Shown here: piece after piece, positions 50,901 through 58,918 of the stretch
Layout: each line of letters starts with the position of its first letter
Numbering within the stretch: the first letter of the stretch is position 1
Source: Nocardioides lijunqiniae
GTDB taxonomy: Bacteria > Actinomycetota > Actinomycetes > Propionibacteriales > Nocardioidaceae
DNA: 64,000 nt
Direction: 5' to 3'
NCBI RefSeq assembly: GCF_015024225.1
Contig: NZ_JACJGM010000007.1
Location: forward strand, 124,001 to 188,000
Notes under the pieces: model-generated
Database searches by the model: none
What the model saw: only the letters and a program-made list of their open reading frames with translations
Told to the model about the DNA's origin: nothing
Program-made: the position numbers and the translations under genes

Positions 50901-51756
50901 GGTCCGGGGCGACCAGCCGCGCGGCCAGCTCGGGCGGGCAGGCCTCGCCGCCCATGATCAGCAGACGCACGCCGGTCAGCGACTCGGCCGGCCAGAGGGC
51001 GACCAGCGTCGGCACGGTCGAGACCACGCTGACCCGGTTGGCCACCAGCCACTGCCCGACGTCGATCCCGCTGCGCACCAGCGCCCGTGGCGCCGGGACC
51101 AGGCACGCGCCGTAGCGCCAGGCCAGCCACATCTCCTCGCAGGACGCGTCGAAGGCCACCGAGAGGCCGGCCATCACCCGGTCGCCCACGCCGAGCGGCT
51201 CGTCCTGCAGGAAGAGCCGGGCCTCCGCGTCGACGAACGCCGCCGCCGACCGGTGCGTGACCGCCACACCCTTCGGCGTGCCGGTCGAGCCCGACGTGAA
51301 GATCACCCAGGCGTCGTCGTCCGGGCCCGGGGGCTCGGGCTGGACGGCCGTGCGCTTGCGCCGCACGACCACGGCGAGGTCGTTGCCGACGATCGCGACG
51401 ACCCCGGCCTCGTCGAAGACGACGCGGGCCCGCTCGTCGGGGTCGTCCACGTCGACCGGCACGTACGCCGCCCCGGCGAGGAGGATGCCGAGCACGGCGA
51501 CGTAGAGGTCGGTCGTGCCCGAGCTGACGCGGACCCCGACCTTGTCACCGGGCCCGACCCCGTGCTCGTGCAGCTCGAGTGCGAGGGCGTCCGCCGCCTG
51601 CTCGAGCTCGGCGTAGGTCAGCATCCCTGCGCCGGCGTCGACCGCGGGCTCGTCGCCCGCCCGCTCGACCGTCGTCCGGAAGACGTCGACCAGCGTCCGG
51701 GCCCGTGGAGCACGGTCCCCTCGCAGCAGTGGGGAGGTCGTGGGGGCGGTCGTCAC
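47905..51756 (-). CDS. Pls/PosA-family single-module NRPS
   Basis: 1283-residue synthetase. An adenylation domain (about 20-490; 'FTSGSTGTPKGVA', 'NTYGPTE', 'YRSGDL', Lys479 in 'KTSGKVD') activates an amino acid; a carrier domain follows ('DDFFDLGGGSL', Ser532). The rest is a membrane part with helix groups (about 590-660, 855-935, 1110-1165) separating three soluble left-handed-beta-helix-like modules. This is the plan of Pls (epsilon-poly-lysine synthetase, 1319 residues) and PosA-type proteins; there is no condensation or thioesterase domain. By eye the specificity code is D-A-E-S-I-G-T-V-V-K, whose Glu would suit a cationic substrate. GTG 51756 start has no strong ribosome site. Confidence 0.85.
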   Translation of the reverse strand: MTTAPTTSPLLRGDRAPRARTLVDVFRTTVERAGDEPAVDAGAGMLTYAELEQAADALALELHEHGVGPGDKVGVRVSSGTTDLYVAVLGILLAGAAYVPVDVDDPDERARVVFDEAGVVAIVGNDLAVVVRRKRTAVQPEPPGPDDDAWVIFTSGSTGTPKGVAVTHRSAAAFVDAEARLFLQDEPLGVGDRVMAGLSVAFDASCEEMWLAWRYGACLVPAPRALVRSGIDVGQWLVANRVSVVSTVPTLVALWPAESLTGVRLLIMGGEACPPELAARLVAPDREVWNTYGPTEATVVACAARLTGEGPVPIGLPLDGWDLAVVDEAGEHVAVGETGELIIGGVGLARYLDPVKDAEKYAAMPTLGWERAYRSGDLVVFEPDGLLFGGRADDQVKLGGRRIELGEIDSSLLALPGVTSAAAAVRRTGAGTSVLVGYVTVDGGFDQASAKESLRRSMPAALVPRVAVVETLPTKTSGKVDRDALPWPLAAAPSASGRLVGTAAHVAELWRDVLAADATSVADDFFDLGGGSLTAAQLVSRLRGTYPEVVVADVYEHPTLGALATYLDQQAAAGPASDRTVPPTPLKTQAAQVVATVLLRALAGPRWLVLLGIGCHVLAALLGLDWLPTPSWVLLGVGWLVFVSPPGRMVLAAGLARALLRPVTEGDHPRGGRLHLRLWLAQHAADQLGPITLAGAPWMTWYARLLGCRVGRDVDLHSVPPVTGMLRLGRGCSVEPEVDLTGYWVDGDVVHVGGIRVGPRARVGARSMLCPGTDIGADAEVAPGSATFGAVPEGEYWSGSPAALVTRRARGPWSSRPEASRSWVAAYGLVAVGLALLPVVAAAAGAAVPLLVAEPSGYADVLGLLAWLPVSTVVTLVVLAALVLAVVRLAGLSIEPGVHPVRSRPALAVWATMRVLDEARTWLFPLYSSSLTPVWLRLLGARVGADVEASTVLLVPKLTQVNDQAFLADDTLLGGYELGGGWLRVERVKIGKRAFVGNSGMAAPGRRVPKASLVAVLSAAPRRKGAQSGESWLGSPPTALRRTAQAGDVGRTYEPPTRLRVARAAVELCRLVPVAVGAAIAVVVAVTLTSLLDRAGALVALVLAGGVLALAGVVAAAVTTVAKWVLVGRHRVGGHPLWSSLVWRNELADTFVEVVAAPWFARSVAGSPLLNVWFRSMGAHIGRGVWCETYWLPETDLVELGDGATVNRGSVVQTHLFHDRTLSMDRVVLRRGATLGPNSVILPAATLGRHATVGPVSLVMRGESVPDKTIWIGNPIGPWNTTS

Positions 51757-51799
51757 CCCGGTACGTTGTCGGATCGACGTGAACGGCAGGTGTCCTGTC

Positions 51800-52153
51800 T
51801 CAGCCGCGGCGCCGGTCCACCGTGCTCGGCCCGTCTCGGTCGGTGTACGTCGCCAGCGGCCAGCCGCCGGCGGCCAGCTGCGCCGAGACTCGCCGGACGT
51901 CCTCGTCCGTGGCGCTCTGCAGCGCCTGGGTGCGCACCATGTCGTGGATGTCCTGCTCGGTGACCGCGCCACCGTCCGCATCGGCCTGGGCGGCCAGCTG
52001 GCCCGCGATCAGGTCGACGTCCTCATCGGTGAGCTGGCGGCGCAGCACGCCCAGCAGGGCGACGTAGTCACGGGCGGGGATGCCCTGCGGGTAGCCGGCG
52101 CGCAGCCAGGCGAGCACCCGGGTGCGCAGGGGCTCCTGCTCCGCGCCGCTCAC
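51800..52153 (-). CDS. DUF3349-family protein
   Basis: 117-residue helical protein. 'VLAWLRAGYPQGIPARDYVALLGVLRRQLTDEDVDLIAGQLA' and 'TEQDIHDMVRTQALQSATDEDVRRVSAQLAAGGWPLA' match the DUF3349 family of actinobacteria (solved structures exist, function unknown). GTG start overlaps the upstream small membrane gene by four bases (GTGA). It lies just before the NRPS gene with a 43-base gap and may share its transcript. Confidence 0.88.
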   Translation of the reverse strand: MSGAEQEPLRTRVLAWLRAGYPQGIPARDYVALLGVLRRQLTDEDVDLIAGQLAAQADADGGAVTEQDIHDMVRTQALQSATDEDVRRVSAQLAAGGWPLATYTDRDGPSTVDRRRG

Positions 52154-52470
52154 GACTTGTCCGTCAGGGTCGGGATCCCGGACCCGAAGTCCAGCTCCTT
52201 GCCGAAGCCCGAGGCCAGGATGAAGGTGAGGCCCAGGACGATGCCCACGACGACGACGAGGAAGCAGACGCCGGCGAGCACCGTCCCGAGCGGGCGCGCG
52301 GCCGCCGGGCCCTCCGAGCCCCCCGGGTCCGACGTGGTCGCGGACCCGCCGCCGGCGTAGGCCAGCGACCGGATGCCGACGGCGAAGACCGCCGGCAGCC
52401 CGGCGCCCAGCAGCACGCCGATCAGCACCACCTGCCAGCCCGCCGTGAACGCGAAGCCGAAGTTCTCCAT
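52150..52470 (-). CDS. Small two-helix membrane protein
   Basis: 106-residue protein with two hydrophobic segments (about 10-35 and 62-88), separated by a Gly/Ser/Pro loop, and a polar tail. No family recognised. It sits 13 bases after pitA and overlaps the DUF3349 gene, so the three are likely one operon; small membrane proteins downstream of PiT transporters are common in Nocardioides-like genomes (memory, not checked). Confidence 0.7.
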   Translation of the reverse strand: MENFGFAFTAGWQVVLIGVLLGAGLPAVFAVGIRSLAYAGGGSATTSDPGGSEGPAAARPLGTVLAGVCFLVVVVGIVLGLTFILASGFGKELDFGSGIPTLTDKS

Positions 52471-52483
52471 GGTCCGTGCCTCC

Positions 52484-53692
52484 TCAGGCCGCCGCCGGCA
52501 CGGGCCGGCTCGGCTCGTGCCAGTCGTCGTTGACGTTGTGGGCGCCGACCGGCTCGTGGTGGGCGCGCCACCACATCCCGGCTGCGGCGAGGACGAGCAG
52601 CAGCGTCACCGCGACCGCGCCGAGCCCGCCGCCGAGCAGGTCGGCGAGGTACCAGGTGGCGGCGCCGACGGCCGCCGCCGCGGGCAGCGTGACCACCCAG
52701 GCGACGAGCATCCGACCTGCGACCCTCCACCGCACCTGGGCGCCGGGCCGACCGAGGCCGGTGCCGAGGATGGAGCCCGTGGCGACGTGAGTCGTGGACA
52801 GCGCCATGCCGAGGTGGCTGGAGGCCAGGATGATGGCGGCCGAGCTGCTCTCCGCGGCGAGACCCTGCGGCGACTCGATCTCCACGAGGCCCTTGCCGAG
52901 GGTGCGGATGATCCGCCAGCCGCCCAGCCAGGTGCCGGCCGCGATGGCGATGGCGCAGCAGGCCTTGACCCAGAACGGCACGGACGCGGTGTCGGACCAG
53001 TGGCCCGAGGCCAGGAGGGCGAGCGTGATCACGCCCATCGTCTTCTGGGCGTCGTTGGTGCCGTGCGCCAAGGAGACCAGCGAGGCGGTGGTGATCTGGC
53101 CCCAGCGGAAGCCGCGCTCGGTGAACCGCTCGGCGACCCCGCGGGTGATCCGGTAGATCATCCAGGTGCCGAGCGCCGCCACCAGCGCGGCGATGACCGG
53201 CGACATCAGCGCCGGCAGCACGACCTTGCCGAGCACCCCGTCGAGCTCCTTGCCGTTGCCCAGCCAGTTGACCCCGCCCCACCCGAGGCCGGCGATCGCG
53301 GCGCCGATGAGGCCGCCGAAGAGGGCGTGGGAGGAGCTGGACGGCAGCCCGAGCAGCCAGGTGAGCAGGTTCCACGCGATGCCGCCGACGAGGCCGGCCA
53401 GGACGATCAGCAGGAGTGGCGACCCGCCGTCGGTGAGGTACTCCGACCGCGGCGCCCCCGAGGAGTCCTGGATCTCGACCACCGCGTTGGTGACGGTGAG
53501 CGCCACCTCGATGGAGAGGAACGCGCCGACCAGGTTGAGCACCGCCGACAGCATGACCGCCGTCCGCGGGGCGAGCGCGCCGGTCGAGATGGAGGTGGCC
53601 ATCGCGTTGCCGGTGTCGTGGAAGCCGTTGGTGAAGTCGAACGCCAGAGCCACGGCGACGACCAGGAGGAGGATGACCAGTGATTCGCTCAC
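52484..53692 (-). CDS. pitA: PiT-family inorganic phosphate transporter
   Basis: 402-residue low-affinity phosphate carrier with ten or more helices. The duplicated PiT signature is seen: 'FDFTNGFHDTGNAMATSISTGAL' near residues 19-41 and 'AHGTNDAQKTMGVITLALL' in the second half. A hydrophilic loop is short. It imports metal phosphate with protons. It heads an operon with two small genes, then the NRPS; the GreA-like gene is upstream with a terminator-like hairpin between them. Confidence 0.93.
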   Translation of the reverse strand: MSESLVILLLVVAVALAFDFTNGFHDTGNAMATSISTGALAPRTAVMLSAVLNLVGAFLSIEVALTVTNAVVEIQDSSGAPRSEYLTDGGSPLLLIVLAGLVGGIAWNLLTWLLGLPSSSSHALFGGLIGAAIAGLGWGGVNWLGNGKELDGVLGKVVLPALMSPVIAALVAALGTWMIYRITRGVAERFTERGFRWGQITTASLVSLAHGTNDAQKTMGVITLALLASGHWSDTASVPFWVKACCAIAIAAGTWLGGWRIIRTLGKGLVEIESPQGLAAESSSAAIILASSHLGMALSTTHVATGSILGTGLGRPGAQVRWRVAGRMLVAWVVTLPAAAAVGAATWYLADLLGGGLGAVAVTLLLVLAAAGMWWRAHHEPVGAHNVNDDWHEPSRPVPAAA

Positions 53693-53748
53693 GCCTCCAC
53701 GCTTCGCCCCTCGCGGCTCGGTGGAAACCCCTGCGCGAGGTGTTCAGC

Positions 53749-53771
53749 GGGTGTTCGTCCGGACGACACCC
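53749..53771 (-). terminator. Hairpin after the GreA-like gene
   Basis: GGGTGT (53749-53754) pairs with ACACCC (53766-53771) and the inner TCGTCC/GGACG adds to the stem. It lies 11 bases after the GreA-like stop and before pitA, so it probably ends that transcript. No T-run. Confidence 0.45.
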
Positions 53772-53781
53772 ACGCCGATGA

Positions 53782-54225
53782 TCAGACGGAGACGACGGTC
53801 GCCGACAGCGTGACGCCGCGGCGGGGCTTGTAGCTCACGGTGTCGCCGACGGACGCGCCGACGATGGCGCTGCCGAGCGGGCTCGACGGGGTGACGACGT
53901 CGACGCCGGCGGCGGCGGACTCGACCGATCCGACCAGGTACTGCTCGGGGCCGTCGCCCAGGTCGATCGTGACCACGTCGCCCACGGAGACGACGCCGTC
54001 GGTGTGCTGGCGGCGTCCACTCTCCTCGATCTCGGTCTGCAGCGCGTCGATCCGCTCGTCCAGCAGCTGCACCCGGATGGTGGCCTCGACATTGGTGGCG
54101 CGGTCGGCGGCATCGCCGGTGGCCACGATCAGGCTGTCGGCCTGGACCGCCTCGCGCTCGGCGCGGAGGACGGCAAGACGCTCGCGGAGGATCTCGACGG
54201 AGGCGGGGGCGGTGGTGACGGTCAT
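53782..54225 (-). CDS. GreA/GreB-family transcription factor
   Basis: 147-residue two-domain factor. An N-terminal helical hairpin (residues 10-75) and a C-terminal FKBP-like domain with 'SPLGSAIVGASVGDTVSYK', the GreA/GreB signature. The tip of the coiled coil, where GreA has two acidic residues for RNA cleavage, reads 'QADSLIVATGDAADRATNVEATIRVQLLDERID', with Asp residues but not in the standard place, so it may be a Rnk/CarD-like or GreA paralogue instead of the main factor. ATG 54225 chosen. Confidence 0.8.
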   Translation of the reverse strand: MTVTTAPASVEILRERLAVLRAEREAVQADSLIVATGDAADRATNVEATIRVQLLDERIDALQTEIEESGRRQHTDGVVSVGDVVTIDLGDGPEQYLVGSVESAAAGVDVVTPSSPLGSAIVGASVGDTVSYKPRRGVTLSATVVSV

Positions 54226-54358
54226 GGGTGACTCTTTTCGCGCGAGGGTGGGTCCGGGGATCGCCCGGTGGTGCCTCAACCGCAGAGGCTCCGCCGTTAT
54301 GCCCCAGCAGATGAAACAGTCGGTGGAACGGCACGTGAACAGGCCGTGATCGCCTGAG

Positions 54359-54385
54359 GCGGGCCGAGCCGGGGTTACGGCCCGC
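54359..54385 (-). terminator. Hairpin after the lamin-tail gene
   Basis: GCGGGCCG (54359-54366) pairs with CGGCCCGC (54378-54385) around an 11-base loop, about 80 bases after the lamin-tail gene stop and 130 before the GreA-like start. The rest of the 54226-54467 gap shows no gene. Confidence 0.5.
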
Positions 54386-54467
54386 TTCAGTGCCAGCCCA
54401 GTTCCCCTCGGCCCGGCCCCCATGCGCGTCGCGCGACGAGAAGGCTCGGCCACGGGCACTCCGTCGC

Positions 54468-57400
54468 TCAGCGAGCCACCCTGGTCTTGGCCGAGATTTC
54501 GGTCAGGGTGGTGTAGCCCGTCGCGGTGTAGATGACCCTGACCATGATCCTCTTGCCCCGCACGGACTTGGTCAGCTTCAGCCTGGCCGTCGTCCGGCCG
54601 CGCAGGACCTTGCCGTTGGCGAGCCACTGGTACCTGACCGTGGCCGCCACCGACGGCTTGGCCGCCTTCGCGGTCACGGTCCTGCCGACCTTCGCCTTGC
54701 CGTTGATCTTCGGCCTGCCCGCCACCATCGTGCCCTTGGCGATCGCCGCGGTCTGCGCCGAGACGGTGGTCAGATCGGGGTAGCCCGCAGCCGAGGCTGT
54801 GACGCGCAGGCTGATCCTCCTGCCGTGGAGTCGGCCCACCAGCTTCAGCTTCGTGCTGGTGGCCCCCGCGATCGCCGTGCCGTCGGCCAGCCACTGGTAG
54901 CGGCGCGTCACCTCAGCCGGGGAGAAGGTGCCGCCCGTGCCGGTCAGGGTCGAGCCGACCTTCGTCGTCCCGGCGATGACCGGGGCCGCGACCTGCACGA
55001 TCGTGCTGGGAGCAGCCTCGCCTGGGAGGGTGCCCGCCCGGAGCGAGTAGCCGTCGGTGTCGCCGTCGTCGGCCCAGATGACCTCGACCGAACCGTCGGT
55101 GGCGGAGCTGAACGGCGCGATGGCCATGCCCTCGTTGTTGAGGTTCGGCATGCCCGCCGGACGGTGGTAGGACGCCGTCACCGCGAAGTCGCCGCCCCCG
55201 TCGACCTTCAGGACGTGGTGGACCCCGCCGCAGCTGTCGTCGCACAGCGCCCAGAGCTGCTGCCGGTCGGCGTCGTAGGCGACGTCCATCGCGAAGGGAA
55301 AGCCCGACGACTCGACCTTGACCTCGACCGGCGCGGCACCGGTCGCCAGCGAGAAGAAGTGCACCATGCCGGTGCCCTCGACGGCGGCCGCGAACAGACC
55401 GGGGGTGGGCCGGGCAGCAGCCGAGTACGCCGTACCACCGACCTTCCAGCCCGAGTCGACCAGGAAGGCGTCGGGAACGTAGGTGATGCCCTCGAGGCCG
55501 ACGTTGGAGCCGGTCGGGACGAACGAGTGCACATCCCACTGGTGGGTCGCCGCGAGCTCGCCCGTGGACGCGGTCACCGTGGTGACGTCGTAGCGCAGGA
55601 CGACGTTCCACGAGCTGCTCTTGTTGCGCTCGTTGTCACGCTCCGAGGTGATGTAGAGGGCGCCGTCGGGGCCGACCGTCACCCCCTCGGAGTCCGGCTG
55701 ACCGTCGCCGTCGGCGAACGCCAGCGGGATGCCACCTTCCCAGGCGGCGTCGTAGCTGTCGTAGGTGCCGGCGTCGGTCTTCTTCAGCTTGAACAGGCGG
55801 CCCTTGTTCATGACCGCCCACAGGACGTCACCGTCCTCGGCGAAGGTGACGCCGGAGACGTCGCCCTCGCCGTTGGTGCCACCCTGCGGGGAGTCGATGT
55901 CGGTGAACAGGTCGGCGCCGGCGTCGGCGACGGTGACCTCGGCTCCGCCCGGCCAGGGCTGGGCCGCCAACGTGGGGCAGAGGTTGGCCGCACCCCAGGT
56001 GGCCGACGGCGTCTCCACGTAGGCCACTCGACCGAAGGACTCGCAGCGGCTGTAGGACGCCACGCCGGACTCCGTCCAGGCGTGGCCGAGGAACGACGCG
56101 CCGTCGCCGGGCCGCGTCACGGTCAGCGAGTCCTCGGCGCCCAGCCCCGTGATGCCCTCGGCGAGGAAGTAGCCCCCAGCGGCAAGGGTGGTGGCCCCCG
56201 GGACGGTGAAGAGGACGGCGCCCGCAGCGTTGCTGAGGGTCCAGCCGGAGATGTCGACGGCGGCCGCGCCGGTGTTGAGCAGCTCCACCTTGCCGGCGAC
56301 GTCGGAGACCTCGTTGAGCACGACGGTGGTGACCAGCGGGGTGCCGAGACGGTGCTTGGTCGCACAGGAGCCGGTGTTGTCCTGCCCGAAGCTGTGCGCC
56401 GTGACCCGCCAGAGCTCGTCGGAGCCGTCGGGGCAGGCGGCGAAGGACTTGGCACCGGTGTTGGCTGCCGTCGTGTCGGAGAGCCCGGCGTCACCGTCGC
56501 CGTACGACGCCTCGTCGACCAGCTGGCGCTCGGCCGCGGTGGCCCCCGGGCCGTAGACCTTGACCGCGTCACCTTCGCCGGACAGGCCCTTCTTCGACGA
56601 GAGGGCGACGTAGCCACCCGCCGGGACGGTCATCGCGGTGGCGGGCACGAGAGCCGTGCCGTTCCACACCCGGATGTCGGCGAGCGTCAACGCTGCAGCA
56701 CCGCTCGCCGCACCGCTGTCGGTCTGCCACCAGCCCTCGAGGCTGACCGCGGTGGACCCGGTGTTGACGAGCTCCACCGCATCGGCGATCGGCGTGCCCT
56801 CCTGCCCGTTGTTGAGCGAGGAGATCTCGTTGATCTCGATGTCGTCCCAGTGGACGTCGAGCTCCGGCGGCGGCGGCGGCGCGTCGCAGTTGTTGGCGGC
56901 GCCCTTGGTGGGGATCGTCGCCTGGAAGCCACCGGTTCCGTCCGGGCACCGGCCCCACGCGGTCGCGTGGGTGTCCACCGGCCACGTGGTCTGGTCTGCC
57001 CGCGTCACGCGGTCGGGAAGGTAGAGGTTGGCCTGGTCGCCCTTGCCGAGGCCCGCCGCGGTGTAGTCCACCGCGAGGAACCCGCCGGGGGCGAGCGTCG
57101 TACCGGAGGCGATCGCCTGCAGGTGGGTCGGGTCGGTCGTGCCGGCGTCGTCGCTGAGGAGCCAGCCCGAGACGTCGACAGGCGCCGTGCCGACGTTCGT
57201 CAGCTCGATCCAGTCGGTCGGGTCGGAGCTGGCCTCGTTGATCTTGATGTCAGCGGCCCCGGGCGGGAGCGGGCACGCGTTCGCGGCGCCGGGCGTGGCG
57301 GCCGTGGTCGTGACGAAGGCACCCGTGCCGTCGGGGCACCGGCCGTGCGAGGGCGTGGCGTGCGCGCCGCTGGCGACGTAGCTGTAGCTGTCGACGACCG

Positions 57401-58133
57401 TGGTGCCGTCCGCCTCGAAGATGGTGATGCCGTCGCCGGAGCCCAGGCCGAAGTGGCCCGCGAACGCGACGTCGTTGGGGTCGAACGTGAAGTACTCACC
57501 CGGGTCGAGCACGGTGCCGGCCGGGGCGAAGGTGATGTTGGCGTGGGTCGGGTCGGTGTCGACGGCCTGCCATCCGGAGATGTCTGCCGGCACCCCGCCC
57601 ACGTTGAGGAGCTCGACCATGTCGGGGTTCGGGTTCGAGGCGACCTCGTTGAGCACCACGTCCGGCTGGGGGCAGTCGTTCGCCTGTCCCGGCGTCGCCG
57701 AGACCTGCGCCACCATGCCGCTCGCGCCCTCGCACAGGCCGTGGGACGGCGTGGCGTGGGTGCCGACGGGCCAGGTGTAGGAGTCGACCTGGGTGCCGGC
57801 CGAGGCGATGGTGACCGTGTCGCCCTTGCCCAGTCCGGGCCCACCGACCGAGGCCATCGTGAACGAGTAGATGTCCCCCGGCTGGAGGATCGTCGCCGTC
57901 GTGACGATGGTGAACGGCGCGGACGCCGAGTCGGCGACGGTCAGACCGGCGAGGTCGACGGGCTCCCCACCGGTGTTGACCAGCTCGACGAAGTCGTTCG
58001 GGTCGGAGCTGACCTCGTTGATCCGGATGTCGGACACGGCGGCCTGCGCCGGTGCCATGAGGAGCACCACCGGCGCGGTGGCCCCGACGACGAGGGCGGC
58101 GAGCAGGCCGGAGGTTCTGCGGTGTGGGCGCAC
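54468..58133 (-). CDS. Giant secreted protein with five lamin-tail domains
   Basis: 1221-residue exported protein. Signal peptide (residues 1-31, ending AQA), then five lamin-tail domains, each beginning with a version of 'INEVSSDPNDFVELVNTG' and containing 'VDxSGW'. The central part (about 740-1020) resembles a beta-propeller/esterase-like phytase-type domain ('DSEGVTVGPDGALYITSERDN', 'GLEGITYVPDAFLVD', 'AMDVAYDADRQQLWALCDD'). Two Ig-like domains with 'YQWLADG'/'YQWLANG' end the protein. It is probably a cell-surface or released binding protein. GTG start with GAGGAA upstream. No sorting signal seen. Confidence 0.88.
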   Translation of the reverse strand: MRPHRRTSGLLAALVVGATAPVVLLMAPAQAAVSDIRINEVSSDPNDFVELVNTGGEPVDLAGLTVADSASAPFTIVTTATILQPGDIYSFTMASVGGPGLGKGDTVTIASAGTQVDSYTWPVGTHATPSHGLCEGASGMVAQVSATPGQANDCPQPDVVLNEVASNPNPDMVELLNVGGVPADISGWQAVDTDPTHANITFAPAGTVLDPGEYFTFDPNDVAFAGHFGLGSGDGITIFEADGTTVVDSYSYVASGAHATPSHGRCPDGTGAFVTTTAATPGAANACPLPPGAADIKINEASSDPTDWIELTNVGTAPVDVSGWLLSDDAGTTDPTHLQAIASGTTLAPGGFLAVDYTAAGLGKGDQANLYLPDRVTRADQTTWPVDTHATAWGRCPDGTGGFQATIPTKGAANNCDAPPPPPELDVHWDDIEINEISSLNNGQEGTPIADAVELVNTGSTAVSLEGWWQTDSGAASGAAALTLADIRVWNGTALVPATAMTVPAGGYVALSSKKGLSGEGDAVKVYGPGATAAERQLVDEASYGDGDAGLSDTTAANTGAKSFAACPDGSDELWRVTAHSFGQDNTGSCATKHRLGTPLVTTVVLNEVSDVAGKVELLNTGAAAVDISGWTLSNAAGAVLFTVPGATTLAAGGYFLAEGITGLGAEDSLTVTRPGDGASFLGHAWTESGVASYSRCESFGRVAYVETPSATWGAANLCPTLAAQPWPGGAEVTVADAGADLFTDIDSPQGGTNGEGDVSGVTFAEDGDVLWAVMNKGRLFKLKKTDAGTYDSYDAAWEGGIPLAFADGDGQPDSEGVTVGPDGALYITSERDNERNKSSSWNVVLRYDVTTVTASTGELAATHQWDVHSFVPTGSNVGLEGITYVPDAFLVDSGWKVGGTAYSAAARPTPGLFAAAVEGTGMVHFFSLATGAAPVEVKVESSGFPFAMDVAYDADRQQLWALCDDSCGGVHHVLKVDGGGDFAVTASYHRPAGMPNLNNEGMAIAPFSSATDGSVEVIWADDGDTDGYSLRAGTLPGEAAPSTIVQVAAPVIAGTTKVGSTLTGTGGTFSPAEVTRRYQWLADGTAIAGATSTKLKLVGRLHGRRISLRVTASAAGYPDLTTVSAQTAAIAKGTMVAGRPKINGKAKVGRTVTAKAAKPSVAATVRYQWLANGKVLRGRTTARLKLTKSVRGKRIMVRVIYTATGYTTLTEISAKTRVAR

Positions 58134-58283
58134 GGAGATGTTCCTCGAGGAGTCGTGCCGGGGCCCGATACCGCGGCGTGTTGTTGCGAACGCCCCACCC
58201 TCTGCGTCCCGCGCGAACGCGAGGCGAACGCGGCAACAACACGGCGGAACCTTCAGGCACCCAATCGCCTCGGACCTCCGGCG

Positions 58284-58787
58284 TCACGCGTTGGGACGGA
58301 ACTCCACCGCATCACGCCGTGCGACAACCTCAGCAGTCAGAGCCGCCCTCATCTCGTCGTGCGCTGGTCCGAGCGCTGTTGCCGGAGCCCGCCAGTTGCC
58401 GACGTCGTACAGCCAGACGGGCCTGCCGACGATCTCAGGCGACTCCCATTCGTACCGCGGCCAGATATGGCAGTGAAGAAAGGCGTCCGTGTTGCCGAGG
58501 ATCTCGATGTTGAGCCGCCGGTAATCCGGGTCGAGACGCCGGCAGACGGTCTCGACCGCATCCGCGAGCAGGTCGACATCGGCGAGGTAGCGCAAGCGTT
58601 CGACGCGGGGTAGGTCCGACAGGCGGTCGATCCCAGGCGTCTTGGTCAGGGCGAGCGAGTAGCCAGGCAGGAACTGGACGTCGCCGATGACGGCGTACGC
58701 GGCGGACAGCTCCGCCAGCACCGTCGGGTTGCGCCCGTCGATCGCCGACTCGATGCGCTCGTCGCGCCAGTCTCGTAGCTCGGTCAT
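58284..58787 (-). CDS. HIT-like domain protein
   Basis: 167-residue protein of the HIT superfamily. 'NIEILGNTDAFLHCHIWPRYEWE' carries the His-x-His pattern of nucleotide hydrolases/transferases (diadenosine polyphosphate or diesterase type), and an upstream part 'FLPGYSLALTKTP' matches the first strand. The last His of the triad appears as Trp-Pro, so activity may be changed. Base use is less GC-rich than neighbours, suggesting transfer. Divergent region of 131 bases to the next gene. Confidence 0.8.
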   Translation of the reverse strand: MTELRDWRDERIESAIDGRNPTVLAELSAAYAVIGDVQFLPGYSLALTKTPGIDRLSDLPRVERLRYLADVDLLADAVETVCRRLDPDYRRLNIEILGNTDAFLHCHIWPRYEWESPEIVGRPVWLYDVGNWRAPATALGPAHDEMRAALTAEVVARRDAVEFRPNA

Positions 58788-58918
58788 GACCGTGACGCTA
58801 CGGGGCTCACCGCAGATCGCGATGCTGCCTCAGGTCGAAGGCCACTAGACGTCGAAGCGGAACGCCACCACGCTCTGGCACAGATCATGGTGTGGCATAG
58901 ACGTACTCATCTCCTCCC

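Noticed and set aside
46580..51963. Very long frames (over 1300 codons) overlapping the Pls-like synthetase in other frames and strand
   Set aside because: The true frame carries all NRPS and M1 motifs; the others show only GC-driven Arg/Ala/Gly runs.
54390..58613. 1407-codon open frame antisense to the lamin-tail gene
   Set aside because: Arg/Gly/Val-rich shadow produced by the high GC content of the real gene; no domain pattern or ribosome site.
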